Of a stretch of 43,803 nt of DNA, positions 34,276-41,962 are shown piece after piece. Position 1 is the stretch's first letter. Each line of letters starts with the position of its first letter. The notes below the pieces were generated by a model, which was given only the letters and a program-made list of their open reading frames with translations, did not search any database and was not told the DNA's origin. Origin of the DNA: Terriglobia bacterium (GTDB taxonomy: Bacteria; Acidobacteriota; Terriglobia; Terriglobales; Acidobacteriaceae); contig JAIQFO010000040.1 of NCBI GenBank assembly GCA_020073215.1, forward strand, positions 1 to 43,803. The letters run 5' to 3'. The position numbers were made by a program, and so were the translations under genes.

Positions 34276-35769
34276 TTAGAACTTGCGCGAGTGCTCCTTC
34301 GCCCAGCGCTCGACCACCACTTTCTTCTCGGTGTAGAACTCGATCGCGTCGTGTCCCTGCGCATGCAGGATGCCGAAGAAACTGTCCTTCCAGCCGCTGA
34401 ACGGAAAGTACGCCATGGGCGCGGCGACGCCAATGTTAATCCCGATATTCCCCGCGGGAGCTTCATAGCGGAAGCGCCGAGCCGCCGAGCCGCTCGAGGT
34501 GAACAGCGACGCCTGGTTGCCAAACGGGCTGCGCGCCACGATCTCCATGGCTTCGTCCATTCCGCTGGCATGAACCAGGCTAAGCACCGGACCAAAAATT
34601 TCCGTGTTCGTCAGTTCGCTCTTCGCAGGGACCCCGTCGAGCACCGTGGGCTTCACAAAATTTCCGGCGTCATACTTCGCGATTTTCGGATTGCGCCCGT
34701 CAATCACGACCTTCGCCCCGTCCCGCGCGCCGACGCCAATCAAATTCTGTACCCGTTCTTTGCTCTGGCGCGTGATCACCGGGCCCATCTGCACGCCCTC
34801 GTCAAGTCCATTGCCCACCCGCAGGTTCGCGGCCGCTTCGCTGATCGAATCGCGGAAGGTCTTCTGCGCTTCTCCCACCGTCACCGCGACCGACACGGCC
34901 AGGCAACGCTGTCCCGCGCATCCAAAGGCGCTGTCGGATACGATCTGCGTCGCCATCTGCATGTCCGCGTCAGGCAGTACGATGACGTAATTCTTCGCGC
35001 CGCCCTGGCATTGCGCGCGCTTGCCATTCGCGCCCGCGCGAGCATAAACGTACCGCGCAACCGGCGTCGAACCCACAAAGCTGACGGCCCGCACCGCCGG
35101 ATGATCGAGCAACGTATCGACGGCTACCTTGCCGCCATTCACCAGATTCACCACGCCCTTCGGAAGCCCCGCCTTCTCCACCAGCTCGAACGCCAGCTTC
35201 ATGGTCAACGGCACGCGCTCCGAAGGCTTGATGATCAGCGTGTTCCCGCAGGCAATCGCATAAGGCAGAAACCAGAACGGAATCATGCCCGGAAAATTAA
35301 AGGGCGCGATCGCCGCCACCACGCCCAGCGGTTGGCGAATCATGGTCTCATCGATGCCGCGCGCCACATCTTCCAGGTGGTGGCCCTGCATCATCATGGG
35401 AATACCGCAGGCCACTTCAACGTTTTCGATGGCCCGCCGCATCTCCCCTTTCGCTTCGCCGAACGTCTTGCCATTCTCCTGCGTGATGACGCGAGCCAGA
35501 TCGTCAAGGTGCTCTTCAAGCAGCACCTTCAACTTAAACAGCGGCTGGATCCGGTCTTCAGGGGGAGTGCGCCGCCATTCCGGATAGGCGGCTTGCGCCG
35601 CATCAATGGCGCGCGCAACTTCCGCGGCATCGGAAATCGGAACCCGGCCAAGAACCTCGGCCGTCGCCGGATTGACAACGTCTTGCCACTCGCTGGCCTG
35701 CGATCCGATCCACTGGCCGTTAATAAATTGAGGGATTTTGCTGGCGGGAGGTGCGGCTACGGTTGACAT
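34276..35769 (-). CDS. mmsA: CoA-acylating methylmalonate/malonate-semialdehyde dehydrogenase
   Basis: 497 residues, ALDH superfamily. It oxidises methylmalonate or malonate semialdehyde with CoA and NAD+ to propionyl- or acetyl-CoA plus CO2. Family-specific features: nucleophile C289 in [26 protein letters not shown] where ordinary ALDHs carry the general-base Glu, [17 protein letters not shown], and the end [16 protein letters not shown]. These separate MmsA from hydrolytic ALDHs. Its place among aminotransferases suggests degradation of beta-alanine or a related beta-amino acid. It follows gabT-like by 57 bp and precedes the taurine transaminase-like gene. Confidence 0.93.
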   Translation of the reverse strand: MSTVAAPPASKIPQFINGQWIGSQASEWQDVVNPATAEVLGRVPISDAAEVARAIDAAQAAYPEWRRTPPEDRIQPLFKLKVLLEEHLDDLARVITQENGKTFGEAKGEMRRAIENVEVACGIPMMMQGHHLEDVARGIDETMIRQPLGVVAAIAPFNFPGMIPFWFLPYAIACGNTLIIKPSERVPLTMKLAFELVEKAGLPKGVVNLVNGGKVAVDTLLDHPAVRAVSFVGSTPVARYVYARAGANGKRAQCQGGAKNYVIVLPDADMQMATQIVSDSAFGCAGQRCLAVSVAVTVGEAQKTFRDSISEAAANLRVGNGLDEGVQMGPVITRQSKERVQNLIGVGARDGAKVVIDGRNPKIAKYDAGNFVKPTVLDGVPAKSELTNTEIFGPVLSLVHASGMDEAMEIVARSPFGNQASLFTSSGSAARRFRYEAPAGNIGINIGVAAPMAYFPFSGWKDSFFGILHAQGHDAIEFYTEKKVVVERWAKEHSRKF

Positions 35770-35826
35770 GGGAATGCTGCCTTTCGCAATCGCGAAGAAT
35801 AAAGTACCACGCAGGGACAGCCGCCC

Positions 35827-37191
35827 CTACGTAAGCTGTGCCGCCAAGGTGCCTTTTCTTTCGGCGACGGAAGCCAGCGCAGCTTCGAGCACGTCCATGG
35901 CTTCGTCCATCTGCGCGTCGGTGATCACCAATGGCATCAACAGCCGTATCACGCTGCTGTACGACCCCGCGGTGATCGTCACCAGGCCATGCTCGTAACA
36001 GTATTGTGACACTTGTCGGGTCTCTTCGTCAGCGGGCTGGCGCGTGGTCCGGGAGCGCACCAGTTCGAGCGCCTGCATCGCCCCCAGTCCCCGCACTTCA
36101 CCGACCAGGTCCCACTGCGCTTGCCACTTCCCCGCGCGCTTGCGAAAACGCTCGCCCAATCCGTTGGCGCGCGCGCAGAGGTTCTCTTTTTCGATGATGT
36201 CAAGCACGGCCAGCGCCGCTTCGCAAGCCGCGGGATTGCCGGCAAACGTGCCGCCAAGCTGGCCGGAGCCCGGAGCGTCCATAATGTCGGCGCGTCCCGT
36301 GACCGCCGCCATGGGCAAGCCGCCCGTCAGCGATTTGGCCATCGTGACCAGATCGGGATCGAGTCCCAGGCGCTCGCTGGCAAACATCGCGCCGGTACGC
36401 GCGAACCCAGTCTGCACTTCGTCGGCGATCAGCAAGATGCCGTGCTTGCGGCAGATCGCGCCAAGCGTTGGATAGAACTCCGCCGGCGGCGTAACAAATC
36501 CGCCTTCGCCCAGGATCGGCTCGACAATCACCGCCGCCACCGATTCTGCCGCCACCACGCGCTTGAATGTGTCTTCAATATGCCGCGCACAGTGCACGTC
36601 GCAAGACGGATACTTCATCGAGTACGCGCAACGGAAGCAATAAGCGTAAGGAATGCGGTACACATCGCCCGGAAACGGCTCGAATCCCGCTTTGTATGGA
36701 CGCGTCTTACTGGTCGCTGCCATGGCCATATAAGTACGGCCGTGGAATGCGTCCTCGAAGCAGATGATCGCCTGCCGCTTCGTGTAACTGCGCGCGATCT
36801 TAATGGCATTCTCGACCGCTTCCGCGCCCGTGTTCACCAGCAAGGTCTTCTTCGGTCCCTTGCCCGGCACCAGAGCGTTCAGCTTCTCGCAGACCGCGAT
36901 GTAGCTTTCGTAAGGCAGCACGTTGATGCTGGTGTGCAGGAAGCGATCAAGTTGGCGGCGCACGGCGTCGACCACCGCCGGTGCGCGATGCCCGGTATTC
37001 AGACAGCCGATGCCGCCCGCAAAATCAATCAGCCGGTTGCCGTCAACATCTTCGACGACCGCCCCATCAGCCTTAGCAACGAAAACCGGCGTGGCGTGAT
37101 AAACCGCCCGCACAACGGCAGCATTGCGCCGCTTCATAAGAGCTTGCGAACGCGGCCCAGGAATTGGCGTGCGTAGTTGAATGCTAGACAT
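35827..37191 (-). CDS. gabT: Class III aminotransferase, 4-aminobutyrate transaminase-like (GabT)
   Basis: 454 residues. Landmarks: NTGAEAVENAIKIARSYT, the cofactor Asp D257 (LLIADEVQTGFARTG), PLP lysine K286 (TMAKSLTGGLPMAAV) and GGTFAGNPAACEAALAVL. The reaction expected is GABA plus 2-oxoglutarate to succinate semialdehyde plus glutamate, possibly also 5-aminovalerate. A Cys cluster C185-x2-C188-x8-C197-x3-C201 (YCFRCAYSMKYPSCDVHC) is present; mammalian GABA transaminase has a CxxC-bound 2Fe-2S centre at a comparable place, so a metal site is possible. Flanked by two dehydrogenase genes that could take its semialdehyde product. Confidence 0.88.
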   Translation of the reverse strand: MSSIQLRTPIPGPRSQALMKRRNAAVVRAVYHATPVFVAKADGAVVEDVDGNRLIDFAGGIGCLNTGHRAPAVVDAVRRQLDRFLHTSINVLPYESYIAVCEKLNALVPGKGPKKTLLVNTGAEAVENAIKIARSYTKRQAIICFEDAFHGRTYMAMAATSKTRPYKAGFEPFPGDVYRIPYAYCFRCAYSMKYPSCDVHCARHIEDTFKRVVAAESVAAVIVEPILGEGGFVTPPAEFYPTLGAICRKHGILLIADEVQTGFARTGAMFASERLGLDPDLVTMAKSLTGGLPMAAVTGRADIMDAPGSGQLGGTFAGNPAACEAALAVLDIIEKENLCARANGLGERFRKRAGKWQAQWDLVGEVRGLGAMQALELVRSRTTRQPADEETRQVSQYCYEHGLVTITAGSYSSVIRLLMPLVITDAQMDEAMDVLEAALASVAERKGTLAAQLT

Positions 37192-37223
37192 AATTCGTTT
37201 CTCAGTTACTGTTCCCTACTGTA

Positions 37224-37245
37224 GAGACGCGGCTTGCCGCGTCTC
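37224..37245. repeat. Palindromic repeat, family A copy 4
   Basis: Arms GAGACGCGGC and GCCGCGTCTC around TT, preceded by TGTA, in the 156-bp gap between the aldehyde dehydrogenase and gabT-like genes. An AACTGAC-type tract follows at about 37310-37342. Confidence 0.85.
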
Positions 37246-37347
37246 CGCCAGCAGCGCCACAAAAATAGCGGTCCATGAGCTAAGTGGAGGTCGCAGCGCC
37301 AGGCAGGTTTAACTGACAACTGACGACTCACAACTGACCACCGTTCT

Positions 37348-38829
37348 TCAGTACCACCCGATCGGCTCCTCGTTGAGGTTGATGTGCACTTGCTTACTTT
37401 CCAGATACTCTTCGATGCCCCACGGCCCTAACTCGCGGCCATAGCCAGACTGTTTGTAGCCGCCCCAGGGAGCTTCCACATAAGTCGGCTGCATGTGGTT
37501 AATCCAGATGATGCCGGCGCGCATCGCCTTAATGGTGCGGAAGGCCTTGAAGATATCGCGTGTCCAAACCGCTCCGGCCAAGCCGAAGGGCGTATCGTTG
37601 GCGATCCGGATCGCGTCCTTCTCATCGTTAAACGGAATTACAGTCGCCACCGGGCCAAAGATTTCTTCTTGCGAAATGCGGGCGCTGTTATCCACGTCAT
37701 AGAAAATCGTGGGTTCGATGTAATAGCCCTTGGCGAACTTAGCGGCGCGCCCGCCACCAATTGACATCTTGGCTTCTTTCTTCCCCAGTTCCTGATAAGA
37801 CCGGACCGTATCGTACTGGTCCTTGCTCACCATCGGACCCATCTTGGTTTCGCGCTCAAGCGGCGGGCCGAGCCGGATGGTCTTCGCCTTCTCCGTCATT
37901 GCCTCCACGAATTTCTTATAGATGGAGCGCTCCACCAGAATGCGGCTGCCCGCCGAACACACTTCTCCCTGATTGATGAAGACGCCGAACAGCGCCCCGT
38001 CAATGGCATTTTCGAAGTCAGCGTCGGCGAAAAAGATGTTGGGAGACTTGCCACCCAACTCCATCGTGACCCGCTTCAACGTATCCGCCGCGTCTTTGAT
38101 GATGGTCTTGCCGACGGAATTACTGCCGGTAAAAGCGATCTTGTTCACATCGGGATGGCGCACCAGCGCCGTGCCGCACACCGACCCCGACCCCGTAACG
38201 ACGTTCAGCACACCCGGCGGCAGGCCCACTTCCGGCAGCCATTTCGTCAGCTCGAGCGCCGTCAGCGGCGTCACCCCCGGCGGTTTCAGAATGCAAGTGC
38301 ACCCCGCAGCCAGCGCCGGCGCCATCTTCCAGGTTGCCATCAGCAGCGGATAATTCCACGGCGTGATCATGCCGGCCACGCCCATCGGCTCCTTCATGGT
38401 CAGACTGACGGCATTGTCCGGAACCGGATTGACCGTTCCCAGGATCTTCGTGGCCATCCCGCCGTAATACTCAAAGCAGGTGGCGACGTCGCCCATATCG
38501 TACTCCGCCTCGACGATCGGCTTGCCGCAGTTGCGCGCTTCGATTTCCGCCAGTTTGGGCAAGTTCTCACGAATCTTTTCCGTCAGCCGGAACAAAATTC
38601 GGCCGCGTTCCTGCGGCGTGGTCGTGGCCCACGGACCGGTTTCAAAAGCGGCCTTCGCCGCCGCCACCGCGCGGTTTATGTCCTCCGCGTTTCCCGCCGG
38701 CACCTGCGCGATCACTTCTTCTGTGGAAGGATCGAGGATGGCAGAGGTCTTCTTGGACGCGCTGTCCACCCACTCGCCATTGATGTACATCTGATAAGTA
38801 CGAACTTCCGACTTGACTCCTCTTGGCAT
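37348..38829 (-). CDS. NAD(P)-dependent aldehyde dehydrogenase (betaine/aminoaldehyde type)
   Basis: 493 residues from the ATG at 38829, chosen because AAGGAGG lies 7 nt upstream; a longer frame to 38904 runs into repeat sequence. ALDH active-site residues: N159 (PWNYPLL), K182 (ILKPPG), general base E257 (MELGGKSPN), nucleophile C291 (NQGEVCSAGSR); EIFGPV and the C-terminal GGYKQSGYGRELG are canonical. It resembles betaine-aldehyde and gamma-aminobutyraldehyde dehydrogenases; in this operon it could oxidise succinate semialdehyde or an aminoaldehyde. Between the permease and gabT-like genes. Confidence 0.9.
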   Translation of the reverse strand: MPRGVKSEVRTYQMYINGEWVDSASKKTSAILDPSTEEVIAQVPAGNAEDINRAVAAAKAAFETGPWATTTPQERGRILFRLTEKIRENLPKLAEIEARNCGKPIVEAEYDMGDVATCFEYYGGMATKILGTVNPVPDNAVSLTMKEPMGVAGMITPWNYPLLMATWKMAPALAAGCTCILKPPGVTPLTALELTKWLPEVGLPPGVLNVVTGSGSVCGTALVRHPDVNKIAFTGSNSVGKTIIKDAADTLKRVTMELGGKSPNIFFADADFENAIDGALFGVFINQGEVCSAGSRILVERSIYKKFVEAMTEKAKTIRLGPPLERETKMGPMVSKDQYDTVRSYQELGKKEAKMSIGGGRAAKFAKGYYIEPTIFYDVDNSARISQEEIFGPVATVIPFNDEKDAIRIANDTPFGLAGAVWTRDIFKAFRTIKAMRAGIIWINHMQPTYVEAPWGGYKQSGYGRELGPWGIEEYLESKQVHINLNEEPIGWY

Positions 38830-38869
38830 AGCAAGCCTCCTTATCAAGATCTCTGCAAATGTCCCACAA

Positions 38870-38905
38870 CCCAGCCCCGGAGGGGCGACCGAGTTCTCCC
38901 GCACA
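38870..38905. repeat. CCCCGGAGGGGCGACCGAG repeat upstream of the aldehyde dehydrogenase
   Basis: Single unit of the family clustered at 32601-32760, in the gap between the permease stop and the aldehyde dehydrogenase start. Confidence 0.7.
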
Positions 38906-38916
38906 TTCGCCCGGCC

Positions 38917-40362
38917 CTACGTGGATCTGACGGTTCCCAAATTCTTCGGCTCGACGGCGGCCGCGCGCGGAGCCTTCAGCCGCCCGTACACGAAAAAGAA
39001 AAACGCCGCCAGTACCAGAAAAAACAATGTAAATCCGAACATCTTCGCTTCGTACCTCCACACCGAGGTAATCTGCTTCGCCGGAAAAAACGCCAATGCG
39101 ATTCCCAGCGCCGTAGTCACAAAGCCGCAAAATCCGGAAATAATCAGCGTGCCGCGCCCGTAGCGCGCCCCGGCCATGTCGCCGCTGAACGCAAACTTCA
39201 GCAGCGCTGCAAACACATACAGGAACGGCACCAACTGCAATACCACCGCCAGCGAAAGCATGGTCTGGAACGCTTCCTGCACGCCGCCCGACGCATAAAA
39301 ATTAATGACGATCAATACCAGCGATACCACTGCCTGCACGATCAGCGCCGCATGAGGCGTCCGATACTTGGGGTGAACCTTGCCGAGCCACGAGGGCATA
39401 TAGGAATCGAGGCCGGCGACGAAAGGAATGCGCGCCGAACCGCCCATCCAAGCCGACCCAATTCCCGCAATCGACAAACTCAGCATCACCGCGAATGGAG
39501 TGATAATCCACGCCACGCCAACTCTGGCGGCCATGTGGCTGACCGCCTGCACAATGCCCTGCAATACGCTGATCTCGTTCTTGCCGATCGCCACCAGCAG
39601 CGTCAGCGTCGCTCCGATGTAAAGCAATCCGGAAAACACGCCGCCCCACGCCACCGCGCCCGGCAACGTCTTCCGCGGCTCCCGGATTTCGTCGCCCATC
39701 ACCGAAGCCAGTTCAAGCCCGACCAATCCGAAGCAAATCACGCCAAACGAATTCAGGACAAACCGCGGGTTCGCTGGAATCCGAAAATCAGCCGCCGTCA
39801 CCGTAGTGCCGAAGCGCGACAAAACCGTAATGCCCAACCCGATCAGAACCGCCGCGGCGACAAACGTCCCAATGGCGCCTGCATTGTTGAGCCACTTCCC
39901 GACTCCTAGACCAACAATGTTCACCACCGTCAGCAGCAGCAGCAACAACACGGATGTGACCATGGCGAAATTCTTGTTGTCGGCGAGCGCCGCGTGCCCC
40001 GGGCCCATCGCAAACACAGTGACTCCGACGAAGTACAACATCACGGTCGGAACATACAGCATGTTATTCGTCCAGTAGCACCACCCGGAGAGGAACCCGT
40101 GGGCATCGCCGAACACTTCCTTGGCCCACAAGTACACGCCGCCTTCGCCGGGATAGCGATGCGCGAGTTCGATCACCGCGATCCCCTGCGGCCAGAAAAA
40201 CAGCAGCAGGGAAATAAGCCACAGCCAGACGGTCACGCCCCCGTTGGCGGCGATGCTCGGGACAACGTTCAGGTTGAATACGGCAACGACAAACAGCAAC
40301 ACCAGGTCAAAGCGTCCCAGGACGCGCTTTAAGTGCGGCTGCTTGTCTTCGCTCGTGGACAT
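38917..40362 (-). CDS. APC-superfamily amino acid/amine permease
   Basis: 481 residues with about twelve membrane segments. The N-terminus SEDKQPHLKRVLGRFDLVLL leads into the first helix; IAVIELAHRYPGEGGVYLWAKEVFG and FGVICFGLVGLELASVMGDEIREPRKTLPGAV are classic APC features. The start at 40362 (MSTSEDKQ) is preferred; an ATG at 40386 lies inside an inverted repeat. Neither has a good ribosome binding site. Its place in the aminotransferase cluster suggests it imports the catabolised amino acid or amine, such as GABA, but the substrate is not readable from sequence. Confidence 0.88.
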   Translation of the reverse strand: MSTSEDKQPHLKRVLGRFDLVLLFVVAVFNLNVVPSIAANGGVTVWLWLISLLLFFWPQGIAVIELAHRYPGEGGVYLWAKEVFGDAHGFLSGWCYWTNNMLYVPTVMLYFVGVTVFAMGPGHAALADNKNFAMVTSVLLLLLLTVVNIVGLGVGKWLNNAGAIGTFVAAAVLIGLGITVLSRFGTTVTAADFRIPANPRFVLNSFGVICFGLVGLELASVMGDEIREPRKTLPGAVAWGGVFSGLLYIGATLTLLVAIGKNEISVLQGIVQAVSHMAARVGVAWIITPFAVMLSLSIAGIGSAWMGGSARIPFVAGLDSYMPSWLGKVHPKYRTPHAALIVQAVVSLVLIVINFYASGGVQEAFQTMLSLAVVLQLVPFLYVFAALLKFAFSGDMAGARYGRGTLIISGFCGFVTTALGIALAFFPAKQITSVWRYEAKMFGFTLFFLVLAAFFFFVYGRLKAPRAAAVEPKNLGTVRST

Positions 40363-40376
40363 AGAAGAATCGGGTG

Positions 40377-40429
40377 ATCGGGTCATCCGGCCATCGGGCG
40401 CTCGGCTTCAGATGGCCCGATGACCCGAT
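40377..40429. repeat. 19-bp inverted repeat upstream of the permease
   Basis: ATCGGGTCATCCGGCCATC (40377-40395) pairs with GATGGCCCGATGACCCGAT (40411-40429) with one mismatch, a 15-nt loop. Forms a stable hairpin in the gap between the permease and upstream aminotransferase genes. Confidence 0.85.
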
Positions 40430-40452
40430 GGTGAGATAACCCAATTTTTGAC

Positions 40453-41832
40453 TTAGTGCGTTGCCACCGCCCCCAGTCGCTCCTGCTGCGCGGCGGCGAG
40501 CGAACCCGCCACGTCCTCAAATGCCGCCAGGTGCTTGTCGATATCCGCCTCGGTGTGCTGCACCGAAATCGTCCACTGCTCGTCCCACCAGTAGGGCTGG
40601 CACAGGACGCCGCGATTCACCATGCCAAACCAGTAGTGCCGCCACAGGTCCACGTCAATCGGCAGCCAGTCGCGGTAGTTGAGGACTTCCTTCGGGTACA
40701 ACATCAGCACCCCGTTCGCGCCTGCGCTAGCGATATAGCCCTGCAAACCCACTTTCGCGATGGTCTTCTTATAACCGGCCACTAACTTGCCGCTGAGTTT
40801 GTCGATGTTCGCGTAGTTCGCCCGGGTAAGCACCTCGCGGAACGTCGCGAGGCCCGCCGCCATCGAGATTGGATTCGTATTGTAAGTGCCGCCGTGGAAC
40901 ACCTTATGGTCCGAGATCAACTTCATGACCCGCTTATGCGTGCCGAAGGCCGCCAGCGGAAATCCGCCGCCGATTGACTTCGCCAGGCAGATCATATCGG
41001 GCATCACGCCGTAGTATTCCGAAGCTCCGCCCCAGCACAGTTTCGCGCCCGTCTTCACTTCGTCGAATATCAGCAGCGCGCCGTACTTATCGCAGAGGGT
41101 CCGCAGGCCTTCCAGAAATCCCTTCTGGGGAAAGCACATGCCCACGTTCATCATGATCGGTTCGAGGATGATGGCCGCGATCTCATTCGGATTCTCCTTG
41201 AACCGGCGCTCCACCGTTTCCAGGTCGTTGAACGTAGCAATCGGCACGTTTGCGAGGCTAGCCTTCGGCACGCCTGCCCCGCCCGACACAGCTTTCGGAT
41301 TCTTGATATCGCCGAAATCGTCGGCGGGCGGATGCGGCTTCACACTCACCAGCGCCGCATCATGCAGGCCGTGATAGCAGCCTTCGAACTTGATGATCTT
41401 GTCGCGCGCCGTAGCCGCGCGGGCCAGTCGAATAGCATGCATGGTGGCTTCAGTGCCGCTGTTGCCGAAGCGGCACATCTCGACCGGATAGCGCGTGCAG
41501 ATTTCTTCCGCCAGTTCCCACTCCATGTTGTGCGGCATGCCGTAAACGGTGCCCCGGCGCAGGCGGCCCTCGACGGCCTTAATCACCGCCGGGTGCGAGT
41601 GGCCCGCCATCAGCGTGCCGAAACAGAGGTTGTGATCGATGTATTCGTTGCTGTCCAGATCGCGGATCTTGCTACCCGACGCCTCCGCCACGAAGATCGG
41701 GTACGGATCATAGGCGCGATAGTTGCTGGCCACGCCCAGGGGCAGGCGCTTCAGGTTTTTCTTATGCGCTTCGGCCGACTTCGGCGTGCGGCGCTCGTAC
41801 GTCTCCAGCTCTTTTTGCAATGCGGGGTACAT
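40453..41832 (-). CDS. Class III aminotransferase of the glutamate-1-semialdehyde aminomutase-like group
   Basis: 459 residues. Landmarks: LPLGVASNYRAYDPYPIFVAE, SNEYIDHNLCFGTLMAGHSHP, RFGNSGTEATMHAIRLAR, the cofactor Asp D257 (LLIFDEVKTGA) and PLP lysine K285 (CLAKSIGGGFPLAAFG). The overall pattern is HemL-like, but such proteins in catabolic operons are usually omega- or beta-amino acid transaminases; tetrapyrrole synthesis is not suggested by the neighbours. First gene of the six-gene cluster. The C-terminal extension (RHYWFGMVNRGVLCQPYWWDEQW) is distinctive. The start at 41832 reads MYPALQKELETYERRTPK. Confidence 0.87.
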   Translation of the reverse strand: MYPALQKELETYERRTPKSAEAHKKNLKRLPLGVASNYRAYDPYPIFVAEASGSKIRDLDSNEYIDHNLCFGTLMAGHSHPAVIKAVEGRLRRGTVYGMPHNMEWELAEEICTRYPVEMCRFGNSGTEATMHAIRLARAATARDKIIKFEGCYHGLHDAALVSVKPHPPADDFGDIKNPKAVSGGAGVPKASLANVPIATFNDLETVERRFKENPNEIAAIILEPIMMNVGMCFPQKGFLEGLRTLCDKYGALLIFDEVKTGAKLCWGGASEYYGVMPDMICLAKSIGGGFPLAAFGTHKRVMKLISDHKVFHGGTYNTNPISMAAGLATFREVLTRANYANIDKLSGKLVAGYKKTIAKVGLQGYIASAGANGVLMLYPKEVLNYRDWLPIDVDLWRHYWFGMVNRGVLCQPYWWDEQWTISVQHTEADIDKHLAAFEDVAGSLAAAQQERLGAVATH

Positions 41833-41924
41833 CGGGATTCTCCAATAAGACTCAGGCCGGTTCCGGGGTCCCCACCGGGCCCGCTTTCGGCTCGCTGGGG
41901 TGGAGGAAGGGCCATTAGATTAGA

Positions 41925-41948
41925 CCCGGGCGGCCGAAGCCGCCCGGG
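41925..41948 (-). terminator. Hairpin after the TonB-dependent receptor gene
   Basis: Perfect 10-bp stem CCCGGGCGGC / GCCGCCCGGG; on the transcribed (minus) strand the loop is TTCG, a stable tetraloop. It starts 15 nt after the receptor stop and is followed by TCTAATCTAAT, a weak T-rich tail. Probably terminates the receptor transcript ahead of the aminotransferase cluster. Confidence 0.7.
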
Positions 41949-41962
41949 GATCGGACAACAGA

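Noticed and set aside
38155..39909. Long plus-strand open frame opposite the aldehyde dehydrogenase and permease
   Set aside because: Arg/His/Gln-rich shadow of the real minus-strand genes, with no domain.
40453..41832. Calling the HemL-like transaminase hemL
   Set aside because: Context is amine/amino acid catabolism, and the C-terminal region differs from true glutamate-1-semialdehyde aminomutases.
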